Notes under the pieces: generated by a model
What the model saw: the letters and a program-made list of their open reading frames with translations, nothing else
Databases searched by the model: none
Told to the model about the DNA's origin: nothing
Shown: in pieces, positions 35,201 through 46,933 of the stretch
Position numbering within the stretch: the stretch's first letter is position 1
Layout: the number at the start of each line of letters is the position of its first letter
Made by a program: the position numbers and the translations under genes
DNA from: Marsupella aquatica
Taxonomy: Eukaryota > Marchantiophyta
DNA: 64,000 nt
Reading direction: 5' to 3'
Assembly (NCBI GenBank): GCA_973895155.1
Contig: OZ316894.1
Coordinates: forward strand, 22,134,001 to 22,198,000

Positions 35201-38200
35201 ACCCTCGTTGTTCACATATCTCCAGTTCCTGTGCTAGAGAGTAATGCGATGGGATATTAAGGTCGTCTACGAAATCAATTCTTATGTTGTTGCGTCGTCT
35301 AGTTTGCACTCTCATACAGTTCATAATTTCTGCAATTGAATTTCCCTTCACCTCTTTCCCTGTGTTCCCGAGATAATTCCTTTGATCTTGGGATTCGGTA
35401 CATATAAACTCCTGTTCTCCCCTCCCATTGTCCAATTAATTTACAGAAAAGGACGTAGAAAAAGTGGGAAGACACTGTTTCTCGCTTGTGGTACTCTACG
35501 GCCACCGAGATGGTTCTAGAAACCTGACAACCGATAGGTCGTTCACTGGGGCCACAACTCTAGTCTACCAACAACACCACCATTCATCTGCTGGCATTAG
35601 AGTCAGAGAAGCGATCAATATCGAACTGGTGTCCTTTCTTATGGCCTGTTTTTTGGGGCTACCTTGGAAGTAACTAAGGTATTGAAACCACCCTTGGTTC
35701 TTCAGAACCCTTGCCATTCCCTAGCCTGAAACCCGTAAACACTAGCTTGAAGATAAGAAACGTACTCACTCTTCCCTGGGCGTTTTGAAAATGCCCCTGC
35801 AGGTGTGATGCAGAACATGAACCTCATCCCCACAAATTGTAGCACACCACCAAGACCAAAGCCGAAAAGGTGGACCAAAAGGGATAGGGCAAGGTGGACC
35901 AAATGTTTAAATTTAGTTTGTCCAGAATCTTGCCAACTGTGTGGGGAGAGGTTTTGACACACTCCGGTGGTATGTTCCTCAACCAACTCTTTGTACTCCC
36001 GATAGGTACATGAAGCAGACCCTTGCCTCATCCTCATCTCCCCTGGTTTTAATCTGACTACCAGGATACCTCTGATTTCATATTTTGTTCGAGAAGTTTT
36101 CATAGCCGTTTCCTACACACGTTGGCTACTTCTATGGTATGGTGGTCTGAATGCTATGGTAACCCTCTATTGATATAAAAGTGTGATGTTTTCTTGCAGT
36201 TCTGGAAGAGCAGGGTAGTCCTACAACTAAAGAGCCCAGTGATTCCAACGCAGCAGATTGCTCTGGAACTTTGGCTGTAGATGCAGCACAGCCAGCCGAA
36301 TCGGAATCGGAATCAATACAACCGGCCCAACAAATTTCGAAAGGAGCAGGGGCATTGGACAACAGAGTCGAGCAACAGTCAGTGCCTGGCCAGCACGTAG
36401 AAGTCTTTCCCAGACACAGCACTCCGGACATCGAAAACAGTGTTGGGAAGGATGATGACTTTGTTGACGAGAACGACACCGAAATTGTTGATGTGAGGAT
36501 AGCTGTACCCGAAGCATCTGGGAAGCCTTCAACCCCACTAAAGATCGTCAATACTGGTTCAGAGATGAACATCGGCCCTCCTTCAACAAAAAACAAGAAT
36601 GATGCCCAACTCTCTGGAAAAACTGTGGTTGATGAAGGCAGAACTGTAGCTAATCAGGAAGCAATGGGAGTTCCCGAGAGTTTAGACCGCAACATTCCTG
36701 GTCGCCCCTCAAAGGCGCAAAATGCAAGAGTACCTACTAGAGCACAGAAGAGTGCCGTGTCAACACCAAAAGTCTCATCCCTCTCCAATTTAAGTGCAAA
36801 TAACAATATCAGAAAAGGTAATAAAAGCCCTCAAAGGCTTAATAGTCCAGGCAGGGTAGCTCCAAATGGCCTTGAAAACCAGGGATCAGTCGATCAGGTG
36901 AAAGAGGTGGGGAGTAGGCCCAGGTGCAGGCAAGCAGTGCAAAGCACAAAAGCTCCAGAGAAGAAGTCTGCAGTGCCAGCTGTGGCTCGGAAAACCGAAG
37001 TCTGTCCCTCCGAAGGTAAGAAGATGACGCCAAGGAGGCACAGCGGTACGTGGCTTACCAATGTATTGGAAAAGCTAACGTGGTGGAAATCGCAGAAAGG
37101 AAATTTGGTTTCTGCGGTTCCTGCTCAAGATATGGCTGCGCCTGAGAGTGTATCCATTTTAGGTGGACAAACTGCAAAGCCTTTCAATAGGGGTGCGCGG
37201 AAAGAAAGCACACCAAAGTTCCCGGTGAAGCCAGTTGATTCCCCGGCTAAATCTCGACCACCTTTGAACAGAAGCAGCTTCCCTGTCCGATCGAAAAGCT
37301 TGGAAATTACAAGTGGTGTTGCAAAGAGTGCATCGCAGATTGATGATGAACCTGGATGGTATGAAGCTTACACAAAGGATGTTTTTAGTGCAGAAGAGTT
37401 AGAAGAATTACAGCTTGAATTGTATGGTACATGGACAGATGGCAATGCTTCCATTCAGAGCAAGGCAAAACCTAAGAGAGACAAGTTTAAAGTAGGACAA
37501 CAGGACAAAGATGCTGCTGCACAGTTGGGCGGTGAAAAGTTCGACATAGAACACGTAACCGCGGCGAAAAACATTTCTGAGGTTCTTGAGAAAACACAGG
37601 TAGGAGACAATTCTCTGAGCAATGCGCTCTGCAGTCTCTCCTGGGAATTACGAGCTGCCAGAGATGCCGAAAGTCAGCTCACTCCATCACCTGCTTTGCT
37701 AGAAGGATCGCAGGGACCGAATTTTCAATTTGAGGTTGAGATGGGAGGTTTCAATCCTGACAGGGTCACGAAGAAATTTGAATGTGAAGGATCGGGAGAA
37801 CCCATATCTGCTCGTGCTGTGGCCGACAAGCTCATTCAAGCATGGCAGACAGGGCAACTTGGCGTAGGGGCATCGAGTCCTATAAGGGACCCCACGAAAC
37901 AAGCAAATTTCCAAAGGTCACGAAAGAGAAGAACACATGCAAATGAGTTGAACACAGGCTGCAGCGTTCCAGAGATACAATGTAAATCGGGCCGGAGGAA
38001 GAACATCACCAGAGAGCAACAGAATTCTACCACCAAGGATGGACAGTGGGAGATTCCAGTTGTTTGGTCTCAAAAATTTGAGCCCCCAGAAAAGCAAGTT
38101 GGTAATCCAAATATTGTCACTCAAGGTCAGCACAAGACCAGAAATACTAAACCAACCCCCAACGGTCCATCGAACTTTACAGTGCAGCATTCCCCCTCTG

Positions 38201-40553
38201 AATTGAACACCGAAGCATCGCAGAACAAGGGAGTAGAGGACATTGTACCAGAGGCAAGATCTTTAGATTTTATCCTTGGTTCACTCTCGGCCCAAGTAAA
38301 AGAGCTGGATGAAAGACTGCGTCATGTTACCTCATGCGCTATTTCCTCTTCATTCCCTGCCGAATGCCGCCGGGATGGAGAGCAAAAGCTTAATCAAAAC
38401 TTTCAGGACGTGATGCCAGCAGGAAAGACTAGTCAGATGCCGGACCATGGCAATCTGGGTGTGAAGGGTGCTGGTTGTGCTGGAGAGAATCAGGATTGCA
38501 AAACCACGAGCTGTTGTGCTCTAGAGCTAGAGAAATTTAGTCCCAAAGCAGCATCAATGAAATCGCCAAGGATAGGCGGGAAGATGGTGTTCAGAGGCGA
38601 TAAAACCCAAGCTCTCTCAAAGGGGACAGATGATTCCTCCTGCAATTTAAGGCCTCAGCAAGGATCCACTTGCTTGAGTGGTTTCCGACAAAAGTCCATT
38701 CAGGATGGGCAATCTCCACTGTCATCTATGGCATCTTGCCTAGAAAACATTTCTGATCTAATGAAAGAAATGAGTAGATCACCTGGTTGTGCCAAGATTG
38801 CACCGCAACTCTTTCAAAGGTCTTCAATGGAAAGCACTCCAAGGCTTCCCGAAGTTTGCCCCAAGAATGGAAGAAATGAGTTCGACTTATCTGAGTATAA
38901 TTACAGTGCTGGTGCCAAAGGATCAGAACAGGATTTGTTGTCGCACGGTACAGCCAAAAATTGCAACGATACATTTGATGTTCCATCAAGAATCTCTTTA
39001 AAATCATCTGCTGAATTGTGCTCAGGTGCGACGGCCGAAACACTTGTCCTTTCCCAGAAAGTTCGCTTGTTTGTGGGTGGGAAGTTAAAAATCAAATATG
39101 CAAACAGATGCATAAAATTGCACTATGTCAACAGACAGAGGAAAGCATGAGGCTCATTTGTTGCTTAAGGAAAACTTCCCATAATTGATTGCGCTCCAGT
39201 CGTTCACACGAATGATGTTCAATTGAAAAACCAATTTTCTGAAGGTGGTATACAGTAGGTGCAACAAACACTGGGTACCCGTAAGTTTGCAACAATCTCC
39301 GTCCTTCGAGGTTAGGCTCATGAAATTAGGTTGTCCGCATATTTGATGCTAGATCAAAATAGATTTTGTTCCATAAACAACCAGCAACAATGGTGAGTTG
39401 TACACTAGCTGACGTGTGTGGCACAAGTGCTTTTGCAAAGATACGAATCGAAGCAATTCACGAAGCTGATTGTTTGTTTGCCCAGGATTTGTTCAAAGAC
39501 AAGGTGAAAGGAACTCCCAGTGCCCGCAACTATTCCAGCGTGGATCTCTGTCCTCCATAAATTTGGAAGCAGCGATGAGCCTTGACGAAATTGAAGAGCA
39601 ACTACTATTATCAGGTTCTGTGGATTTTTCTCCATGGAATACAGAAAAACTCCCAGATGTGTTCTCGTCAATTGCAAATGTGGCACAGAGCTGTGAGGAA
39701 CATGAGAATCCCCAGTGGGATGGGGCAGACGTTGACTGTGAAGGAACACTCAGGCCAGTCTACTGCCACGTCAAGAAGGAGTCTGAGTGGCTTATGAGGG
39801 GCAACAAATTGAAGGGAAAAAGCAGAGCGTATGAGAAGAGAAGAGCAGGTAAAGCAAAGGGTAAGCAAAAGAAGTCACCAAAAAGGTCGTTTAATCCACT
39901 TGCTCTACCTCCCAAACATTCAACCCCACAAAGACATTCCAGTCCGAAACGTCCCTCGACCGTCGGCGTCTTGCCTAAAGTAAGTACAACCCGCATTCAG
40001 CCAACGGTACCTCTTCCAGGAGCCCTTAAGTTTCAGAAGAAAGAGTTGAAGCTGCCAAATGATGGATCATCAAAATTGAATTTGACTACCAGAAGTTTGC
40101 CCACCCAGTTCCCTGGGTCAGTTACTGCTGAAGAAGTTCAAAAGTGGCTGTCCAGAGACGTTGCTGCCTGTATAGCAACATCACCTATTGGAACTCCTCC
40201 AAGAGAGAGTGTTCTATCTGGAAGGCATCACTTCGCCGGTTGCAAGAGACCCGAGAACTCGGAGTCAGTGGCAGGCCAGCAAGCCAAGCTGATGGCACAA
40301 TCACCTCTAAAGATTCCAGATTTGGGGCTAAGAGATTCCGCTTGCAGGAAGAAACCTGGACAACCAATTTTGGTATGAACCCTCAACCCCACATATTGTC
40401 GATTTCACTCGCAGTGTGAGGCAAGCTTATTTAGCACAACAAAGGGCTCATTCCTTGCCCACCACAAGGGTTCCACCAAAAGTCAAGCACCCTTCCTTAT
40501 TGAACATCGTGCGAATGAACGTAGCCGGTCCCCAGACTTATCCAAAAGCATAG
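32297..40553 (+). CDS. CEP295/Ana1-like centriole protein, about 11 exons
   Basis: Exons 32297-32398, 32627-32722, 33071-33187, 33499-33582, 33843-34005, 34321-34643, 35015-35177, 35447-35512, 36200-39025, 39486-40238 and 40348-40553 join in phase with GT-AG borders to about 1,632 residues. The last two donors are less certain: the 39486 exon could end at 40208, or read on to a TGA at 40376. The N-terminus resembles animal CEP295, which helps turn new centrioles into basal bodies/centrosomes. LSPDEE lies about ten residues from the start, followed by a charged helix with QVRAQE, then EFRQRK, EAWQEEHNRRI, and KGIGQSH aligned with the human GMGEGH-like segment. Long coiled coils (to about residue 380) precede a disordered, Ser/Lys-rich part encoded by the 2.8-kb exon. 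That exon holds one hydrophobic/acidic island, WYEAYTKDVFSAEELEELQ. Expected role: sperm basal bodies. Confidence 0.68.
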
Positions 40554-43500
40554 CTATCTAGATTCATTTGTAGTCAGTAAATAGGATCCAAGATCACAAG
40601 TACTTCAGAGCCTGCTTTGCCAGCGAGGATCGCCTGTCTGCTCCAGGAAAGTTGGCTTCTATCCTTTCCAACGTTAGAGTATCGCAGTACTGGTATGTCA
40701 TCCCATGGCGGCAGTTGATCGAGTGACATGGTCATATTGAGCGATGCGATCCCTGAGGGCACCCAAACAATATATTATGATTGAGCGATGCAACTCAAAA
40801 GTGTTGATATGGCTATGGGAGAAAGATGCACAACCTCATCAACTTTAACGTGGGAAGCAAAATTCGCAGAGCTTGAAATTAAACGAAAGGGCTAACCGCC
40901 TATGCATAATTCGCGAATAACAAGTTCTCTTGATCTATTCCAGGAGTCGAGACGAAGGCCGACTTCTGCGGGTACTGTTTTGAAACGTTGATGATGGTAG
41001 TCCTATACTTCATCGGGATTGTACGATACTCTGCTTTGTTATCATGAACCGCATGTTGAGTTTGCCAAATGCCAATCACACCCAGTGGGCCTTAGATTTG
41101 CTCAGTCGTAGTCGTAACTCTGTTCGCTCAATGAATAGTGCTGTACTATTTTGACTTATCAGATAGCATGAGAATGTTTTAGATCTCAGAAAAGCATGTC
41201 CAGAACCGAAATTCGAGTGGCCAAAATGAGAGGTAGGGGAGAACCATAGAAACACGCGGTACACAGTATAATGAAAATGTAGAATGCTTTCCTGATTTGC
41301 TTGTCTGGACAAAGAAATCAGCTCTTAGATTTCTCTTCCATTTGCACTGGTCCCTTGTGAAAACTAGGTACTCTGTAACATTTAGCACAAGACATTCAGA
41401 GGACCAGAGCTTGGACCCAAACCAACTGGAAGCGGAGTGACTTACGTCTTCAAGGCGTGGTACATGGAGGATAGAAAGTTGTGTTTGGAAATGCTTCCAT
41501 CCCTCTCAGTATGCCATACTGTTTTAGTTGTGTGGTTGTTTCAAAATGTTGTCGTCTAAGTGGCAATGCCCATCTAGGTGAGGCAAAGAAGTGTTCTCCT
41601 TCCAGTCATGTTGTGGTTACAGAAAATCATCATTTTGGTTTGGGTGGTTGTTGCTGTAGAAAATGTACTCATTTTGGTCAATGTTGTTTTTACATAAGTG
41701 TTGGTAGAGGGCGTGGGGGGACCACAAGAAAGACAGCAGCAATCAGGGTGTCACAAGGTCTAGACAGGATCAGACAACAAATTTTTCTCATTCTACATTT
41801 TTTTCCTCCTTCCCTCCTCTTCCTCTCACCTCTCTACTCCCCCTTCCCGCGAGGGGAGGGAGGGGGTCAGGGCACAACCGAAGGCAGCTCATGCACACCT
41901 AGGCAGCCAGCTTGATGGCAACAGGCAGGGCGGAAGTGATCAAGCAGGTTTTAGGATAGGTGTGAGGGGCAATCCAAAAGTGAGACAAATGGGCCCATCA
42001 TCCAACAGAATTATGGGTGGGATGCATATTGTACTTGTTGATATGTTCAATTTCACTCCGTACTCTATTAGGCCAGGATCCAAATCTATATGAATATAGC
42101 TGCAATCAACAGCTACTCTCTGGGCATCCAAATCTATATGCATATAGATGCAATCAAAAGCTACTCTCTGGGCAGGTACTCTCTGGGCTAGTGTCTAGGT
42201 GGTCTCTAGACCCTGACTCTAACTAAAAGCATACCTGAAAGTGAGGGTGAAGACAAAACATGATGGGGCAAAGAAATATAGGGACTGGGCAAAGACGAAT
42301 GGGACATAAGGCGGCATCCTTTGTTCTGCAAGCTTTCTTCTGGTCCTCATCTCTCTTTACATTCAAGGAACAGGTAGTCAGTCTAGTACGTATATAATGG
42401 CATATCCAAAGCTATTGCCTGGGCCTACTGTCCAGACTGACTCTAAGGAGTGCAAACAACTGACACTGAAACTGATGGTGCAGGAAGGGATGGGGCAGGG
42501 ATGAATGTAAAAGAGTAAGGAATCTTTTTTTAGCAGTCCTCTCTATTTACTTTTAAGGAAAAGCCAATCAGGCTATTACGTATATAATCACATTCAAAGG
42601 CTAATCTCTGGGCCACTGTCTAACTCTACCTAAGGGCATCACTAGCATCCAGTATAACCAAGTGTGAAAAACACATTGGTCAAAAACTGGCCAGCAAGCC
42701 ACCGATTAAATCCCCAAGCCAAACGACTGATGCAACTGTACATCATTCTCAACAGCCTCCGATGGAAAACGTACATCGTGCTCAAAAAATTCTGCACTCT
42801 TTCTCTTTTACCTTTCGTCCAGCATCTATCCATGAAGATTTAAATACATCCAATTCATCTGCAAACAGCCACTTGTATCTGCCATAGCTAAAAGTCATGC
42901 ACCCCAAACGCTCAACGAAACATTGGGGATGGACATTCTCGGCGTAGTGGCAGTCAAGCAAATGATGGCATTCTGATATCGTATCAGACTCGTAACGACA
43001 CCTGAGAAGTAGAAGCAGACTAGAACATCAGGGTACACAAGTCTCTAGGCATATAGGTTTTAGAAAATGGCCTCCAGAGGTATGTGGAACGCTATAAAAG
43101 AATCGTGTAGTGAGTTGCTTCCTGTGAAACTGACGAGACCGAAGAAACAGGCAGATACATGGCCTGTAGATTTCAAAGCAATTGAAGAAGTTTATGGTCA
43201 AACTCAATGCAATGTTGACGACATTAAATGATCACCGAAACAGAGGAGGGAAATAAAAGCCTCAAAACCCGGCCCAACCCATGGGAATTTGTCATTAATT
43301 CCAAGTGACGGAAACAAAGAATGTATCTACAAGAAAAGTCTAAAACAGGAGCTACATGTGGCCTTCAGAAACCTGAGTCCAGGATTGGGCTGCAATGAGT
43401 ATATCTCGAGAGGTACCTCACAGCGATGTTGAACAAAGCTAGGCAGAACCAAACTCTGACGACTCTATTTACTTTACAAGGATACCTCTCGGCAATGGTA

Positions 43501-43564
43501 AGAGAAGTCAAAGCGAGTCAAGGAGAGTAATACACCAACTGTTCCCAAGTACCAAACTTAATGG
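40554..43564. other. Intergenic region between CEP295-like and MRS2
   Basis: Contains the 3' UTRs of two converging genes. 40554-41930 shows nothing recognisable. 42077-42174 is a 48-bp tandem pair (CAAATCTATATG, GCTACTCTCTGGGCA). Degenerate relatives with CGTATATAATGGCAT, CATATCCAAAG and CTGGGCC recur near 42390 and 42575. Confidence 0.5.
42077..42174. repeat. 48-bp tandem duplication
   Basis: CCAAATCTATATG.ATATAG followed by TGCAATCAA.AGCTACTC occurs at 42080 and 42128, ending TCTGGGCA each time. Confidence 0.75.
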
Positions 43565-44947
43565 TCAAGGCAGCAGGTGTAACCGCTTGAAGAACCAAAG
43601 AAACGCACAGAATATGAGGAGTCCCGACGCCCCAGCAATCATGAGAACCCATTTAAAAGCAGCGGGTTCATCAAACAACCCAATCGGGATGTTCATGCCG
43701 AAAACCCCTGCAATAGTTCCCCAAATTGCCACGACAAATGTAGCTGTCGTGAGAAGCAGCTCAAATTGGATGAGCTGATTTCGCACGTTATCCAGCTGGA
43801 TATTAATGAAATCCTCAGTATCATCAATGTATTCTTTCAGGGATGTCAGCTTGTTGAGTGTGCCATCGATTACGACAAAATAAGCTTCGAGCAGCATCTC
43901 CAACTCCTCCACATCTTCCTCACTTCTCGAGCCCTTCGACGCGGAGTCTGGAAAGCTTTTTGCAATGCTCAAACTCTTTTCCAAAACATGGTCCCCACTG
44001 GGAGAACCCACAGGCGAAACAGGAGCTGACATTGATGATCCCATAGGAGCTCCAGATCTAGTTCTAGCAAGGGAATTGCTCCTCTCGAAATTGCTCTCTG
44101 AGAACTGGAAATAGGGAGCCTGACGTTCCGTCTTATGGGTCAAGTACATTTCAGCCATATCCCCATCATCATCCATCAGCTGCTCAATCTCGTCTCTAAC
44201 CTTCTGCACTCGTCGAGTCAAAGCTACCAGCCTGCTTTTGAGCCGTCGTACACGCTCCAAGTTCAGTGTACTCACTTTGGAGGTGAGCTCATCCAGCACA
44301 GGGTATGCCTCCTGCTCTAACTGCATGGCCTGTGAATCCAAAAATGTGCACCCGGCCTCCAGTGCAACCTCCAAGGCCCTAAACTCGAAAGGGAGATAAT
44401 CCACCGAGGACCCACTAAACATATCGCTATCACTGGCCGTAGCTTGCCGATCGTCTGCTGATGTGCTCCAAAAAATCTGATCTTTACGACTACTGAATGC
44501 CGACCGCCAGTTGAATCCGGACGAATCCGAATGACTTCTTTGAGTGGCTAGCCGCCTGCGCAGCTCAGCTACATACTGTAGCACATAGTTGTCCAAGGAG
44601 TTCAGGAGCAGGACCTCATCTGCGGTGATTATGCAGCGTATGTGCTCCAAATTGAGAACCAGAGCTTTCTCCCGCCCAAGAATTGTTGCAGGGTAGACGA
44701 AATGAGGATCCAAGAGACGCAAGTCTCGAGCCGGCAGATTGCAGCGACGCATGATGGTAGCCTTGTCCACTTCTAAAATTTGGGAATTGCCGTCCGGATC
44801 CACTCTTATCCAGGACCGTACCCCCTTTCCCCGTTTCTTCAGCTGTAACAAGTCCACTGCCGATTTTGATTCCTTGCCTTGCCCCAGGGGACGAGGAGGT
44901 AGCAGTGGCGAGGATTTGATTAGAAGAGGAGTCTTGATATCCTTCAT
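43565..44947 (-). CDS. MRS2: MRS2/MGT-type CorA magnesium transporter
   Basis: A 460-residue member of the eukaryotic CorA branch, which forms pentameric Mg2+ channels in plasma, vacuolar, plastid or mitochondrial membranes. The N-terminal soluble part has the plant MRS2 phrases IMRRCNLPARDLRLLDP, ILGREKALVLNLEHIRCII and LPFEFRALEVALE. A long helical stalk (LNLERVRRLKSRLVALTRRVQKVRDEIEQ in pieces, then DVEELEMLLEAYF and LKEYIDDTEDFI) leads to two membrane helices (about 397-416 and 433-453). These are joined by a loop that begins with the invariant GMN at 417-419. A Ser-rich insert (about 285-330) interrupts the stalk. The coding region is a single exon. The ATG at 44945-44947 gives the usual family length. 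Substrate follows from the family; membrane location cannot be read from sequence. Confidence 0.94.
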   Translation of the reverse strand: MKDIKTPLLIKSSPLLPPRPLGQGKESKSAVDLLQLKKRGKGVRSWIRVDPDGNSQILEVDKATIMRRCNLPARDLRLLDPHFVYPATILGREKALVLNLEHIRCIITADEVLLLNSLDNYVLQYVAELRRRLATQRSHSDSSGFNWRSAFSSRKDQIFWSTSADDRQATASDSDMFSGSSVDYLPFEFRALEVALEAGCTFLDSQAMQLEQEAYPVLDELTSKVSTLNLERVRRLKSRLVALTRRVQKVRDEIEQLMDDDGDMAEMYLTHKTERQAPYFQFSESNFERSNSLARTRSGAPMGSSMSAPVSPVGSPSGDHVLEKSLSIAKSFPDSASKGSRSEEDVEELEMLLEAYFVVIDGTLNKLTSLKEYIDDTEDFINIQLDNVRNQLIQFELLLTTATFVVAIWGTIAGVFGMNIPIGLFDEPAAFKWVLMIAGASGLLIFCAFLWFFKRLHLLP

Positions 44948-46591
44948 CGTGATTAATCAACAGGACTACCACCCACCGTATACCAGGGAGATGAACAAAG
45001 CACTAGCACTCAATAGATCAACGCTTCCGATCAATCCACTGATCAAATGCCCTGCATGCTCTCGGCCGTCCCTCCGTGAAAACATTCCAACCAACAGAAC
45101 ACTTTTTCAAAACTACTCATCATCTTCCGGAAACGGTGATTCAGTCACCGTTTTCCCTTCTTCTTCTTCTTCTTACCCTGGATGCTTATTGAGAGCTCAC
45201 CAAAACATGACCAGATTCATCCAGTGCACGTCATTCCACCATTCCCCTATCTCCGGGGTCAAAACTCAACATCTTTTCGAAGAAACAGATGGAGCTGGAA
45301 GATCTCACGTTAGCTGGACACTCTAGAATCCAATCCTTCCTCTCACAATCGGTTCATTGCTAGTTTAGGTCTGGCCAACCGAACCCCTTCTAAAGCGTTA
45401 CTACTCGTTCGCTCCTCGCTGCACAGGTCACACGGTGGTCACCTAATATTGGACACTTCATCTCGGATCAAGGCATAATCAAGGCCAACGAAGAAATCCC
45501 TCCCTTGTCGGTCTGCTCCTGGGCGTGAACAAAGGCCAAAATTTAGGGCACGGAGGGAGAGGAGGTAGAGAGAGAAGGACGCACAAAAGGGTGAGAGAAA
45601 GAGAGAAGGATAGACAAACGGATGAGAGAAATGTTCGCTCGCAACACCAGAATCACTGATACAAACAAAATTCGCAAGAGAAGCAGCGATTCATCTAACG
45701 AACCCTAGGGCACGGGCCAGCATGACACCCCTCACAACCGAACCAAGAACGTGCGTCGATCCTGAGTCGGGCGAGAGAGAGATCGACAGTCTACCAACAC
45801 ACAAAGGCCCACAAACACACACCCACAAACACACCCCCACAGAGAGAGAGAGAGGGGTACACTTTGCTTTTTGGGATAGAGGCTCTCTTTCAAGCCGACC
45901 ACCTTCGCACATGCCTAAGTTTTCAGGGCAGAGCTGGCCATTCGACAGCCGGAATCGACGCCCACATTGTCTAATGGCGAGCAGAGGACAAGGATGCCCT
46001 GACAAGCAAAGCAAAGTGTTGCCAAAACAAAACAAGTCAGGAAGCACCCAACTTTGCAGAGCACAGCAGAGCAGAGCAGGAAAAGAGGAAAGAAGAGTGG
46101 AAAGAAGAGTGGAAAAGAAGGAGAGGGGATCAAAGTCCTAGAGAATATTAATTGTAGCCTTCGTGTGGACTGTGGAGGCAGCAGGAGGAGACGAGTAGAC
46201 GACACAGAAGAGGATAGAAAACGCTGGGAGTCTGGGACGAGTGAGTCAACAGCACCGACATCGGTCTCTGGTAGGTTTCATGATTCCATCACCTTCTTCT
46301 GCTCCCGATAAGACAACGGGTCAAGAGGCATGATGAGATGCTGTACAATTGTAGGACTGAACTGAGAGAATGATGGACGGGAATAAGGGAGAAAAACGAA
46401 TTCTGTACTACTGATTCTGGACTAGCGTGCGCTCTGATGATTGCCATCGCCGTGTGATAATTTCCATCTCGGACGAACGGAGAAAGGAGGAGACTTTTGT
46501 GGGCGGATTTCAACAACATGCCGTGAGGAGAGGAGAGACTCACGATTTTGGTGGGTTTCCATTACACGTTCAGAAGAGAACAAAGCACATC
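44948..46591 (-). promoter_or_regulatory. Upstream region of MRS2, pyrimidine-rich
   Basis: No gene is seen. The minus strand, reading toward MRS2, is rich in CT tracts: GAAGAAGAAGAAG complement at 45158-45175, and GAGAGA on the plus strand at 45541-45625 and 45841-45857. Such tracts are common in plant 5' UTRs and promoters. A LINE has inserted about 1.66 kb upstream of the start codon (at 46592). Confidence 0.45.
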
Positions 46592-46607
46592 ACATGAAAC
46601 AGAGTTT
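46592..46607. repeat. LINE target-site duplication, poly(A) side
   Basis: ACATGAAACAGAGTTT, an exact 16-base match to 53757-53772. It is followed on the plus strand by TG and eleven or more T, the complement of the LINE poly(A) tail. Confidence 0.9.
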
Positions 46608-46933
46608 TGTTTTTTTTTTTGCCTTGAAAAAGCCAAATGAATTCCATTCAAAAAGCCGCATACAAAAAGGGGGGGCCACAAAAAGGCATCACCCCAAGGG
46701 ACCAAAGGTCGACGTGCAACAAAACCGGGAGGGCCGGCACCAAGAAGGAAGCTGGGCCTCAGAAAGAGGCAACTAAACAAGTAATTTAGAAACTGCAGTC
46801 GGAGCAGCACACTCCTAAAGACCGGCCAGTGATCAGGTTCCGGCGGGGTTCCATTCAGTGGGTCCGTGAGAGAGAAATGACTCAATCAGTCAATCTGCAG
46901 TGCAACTTCAAAACCTGAGCAGGGGCGGGGGGA

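Noticed and set aside
41481-41915. 144-codon plus-strand ORF
   Set aside because: Cysteine-rich start and Pro/Ser-rich end arise from low-complexity TTCCTCC and GGGAGGG tracts. No family match is recognised.
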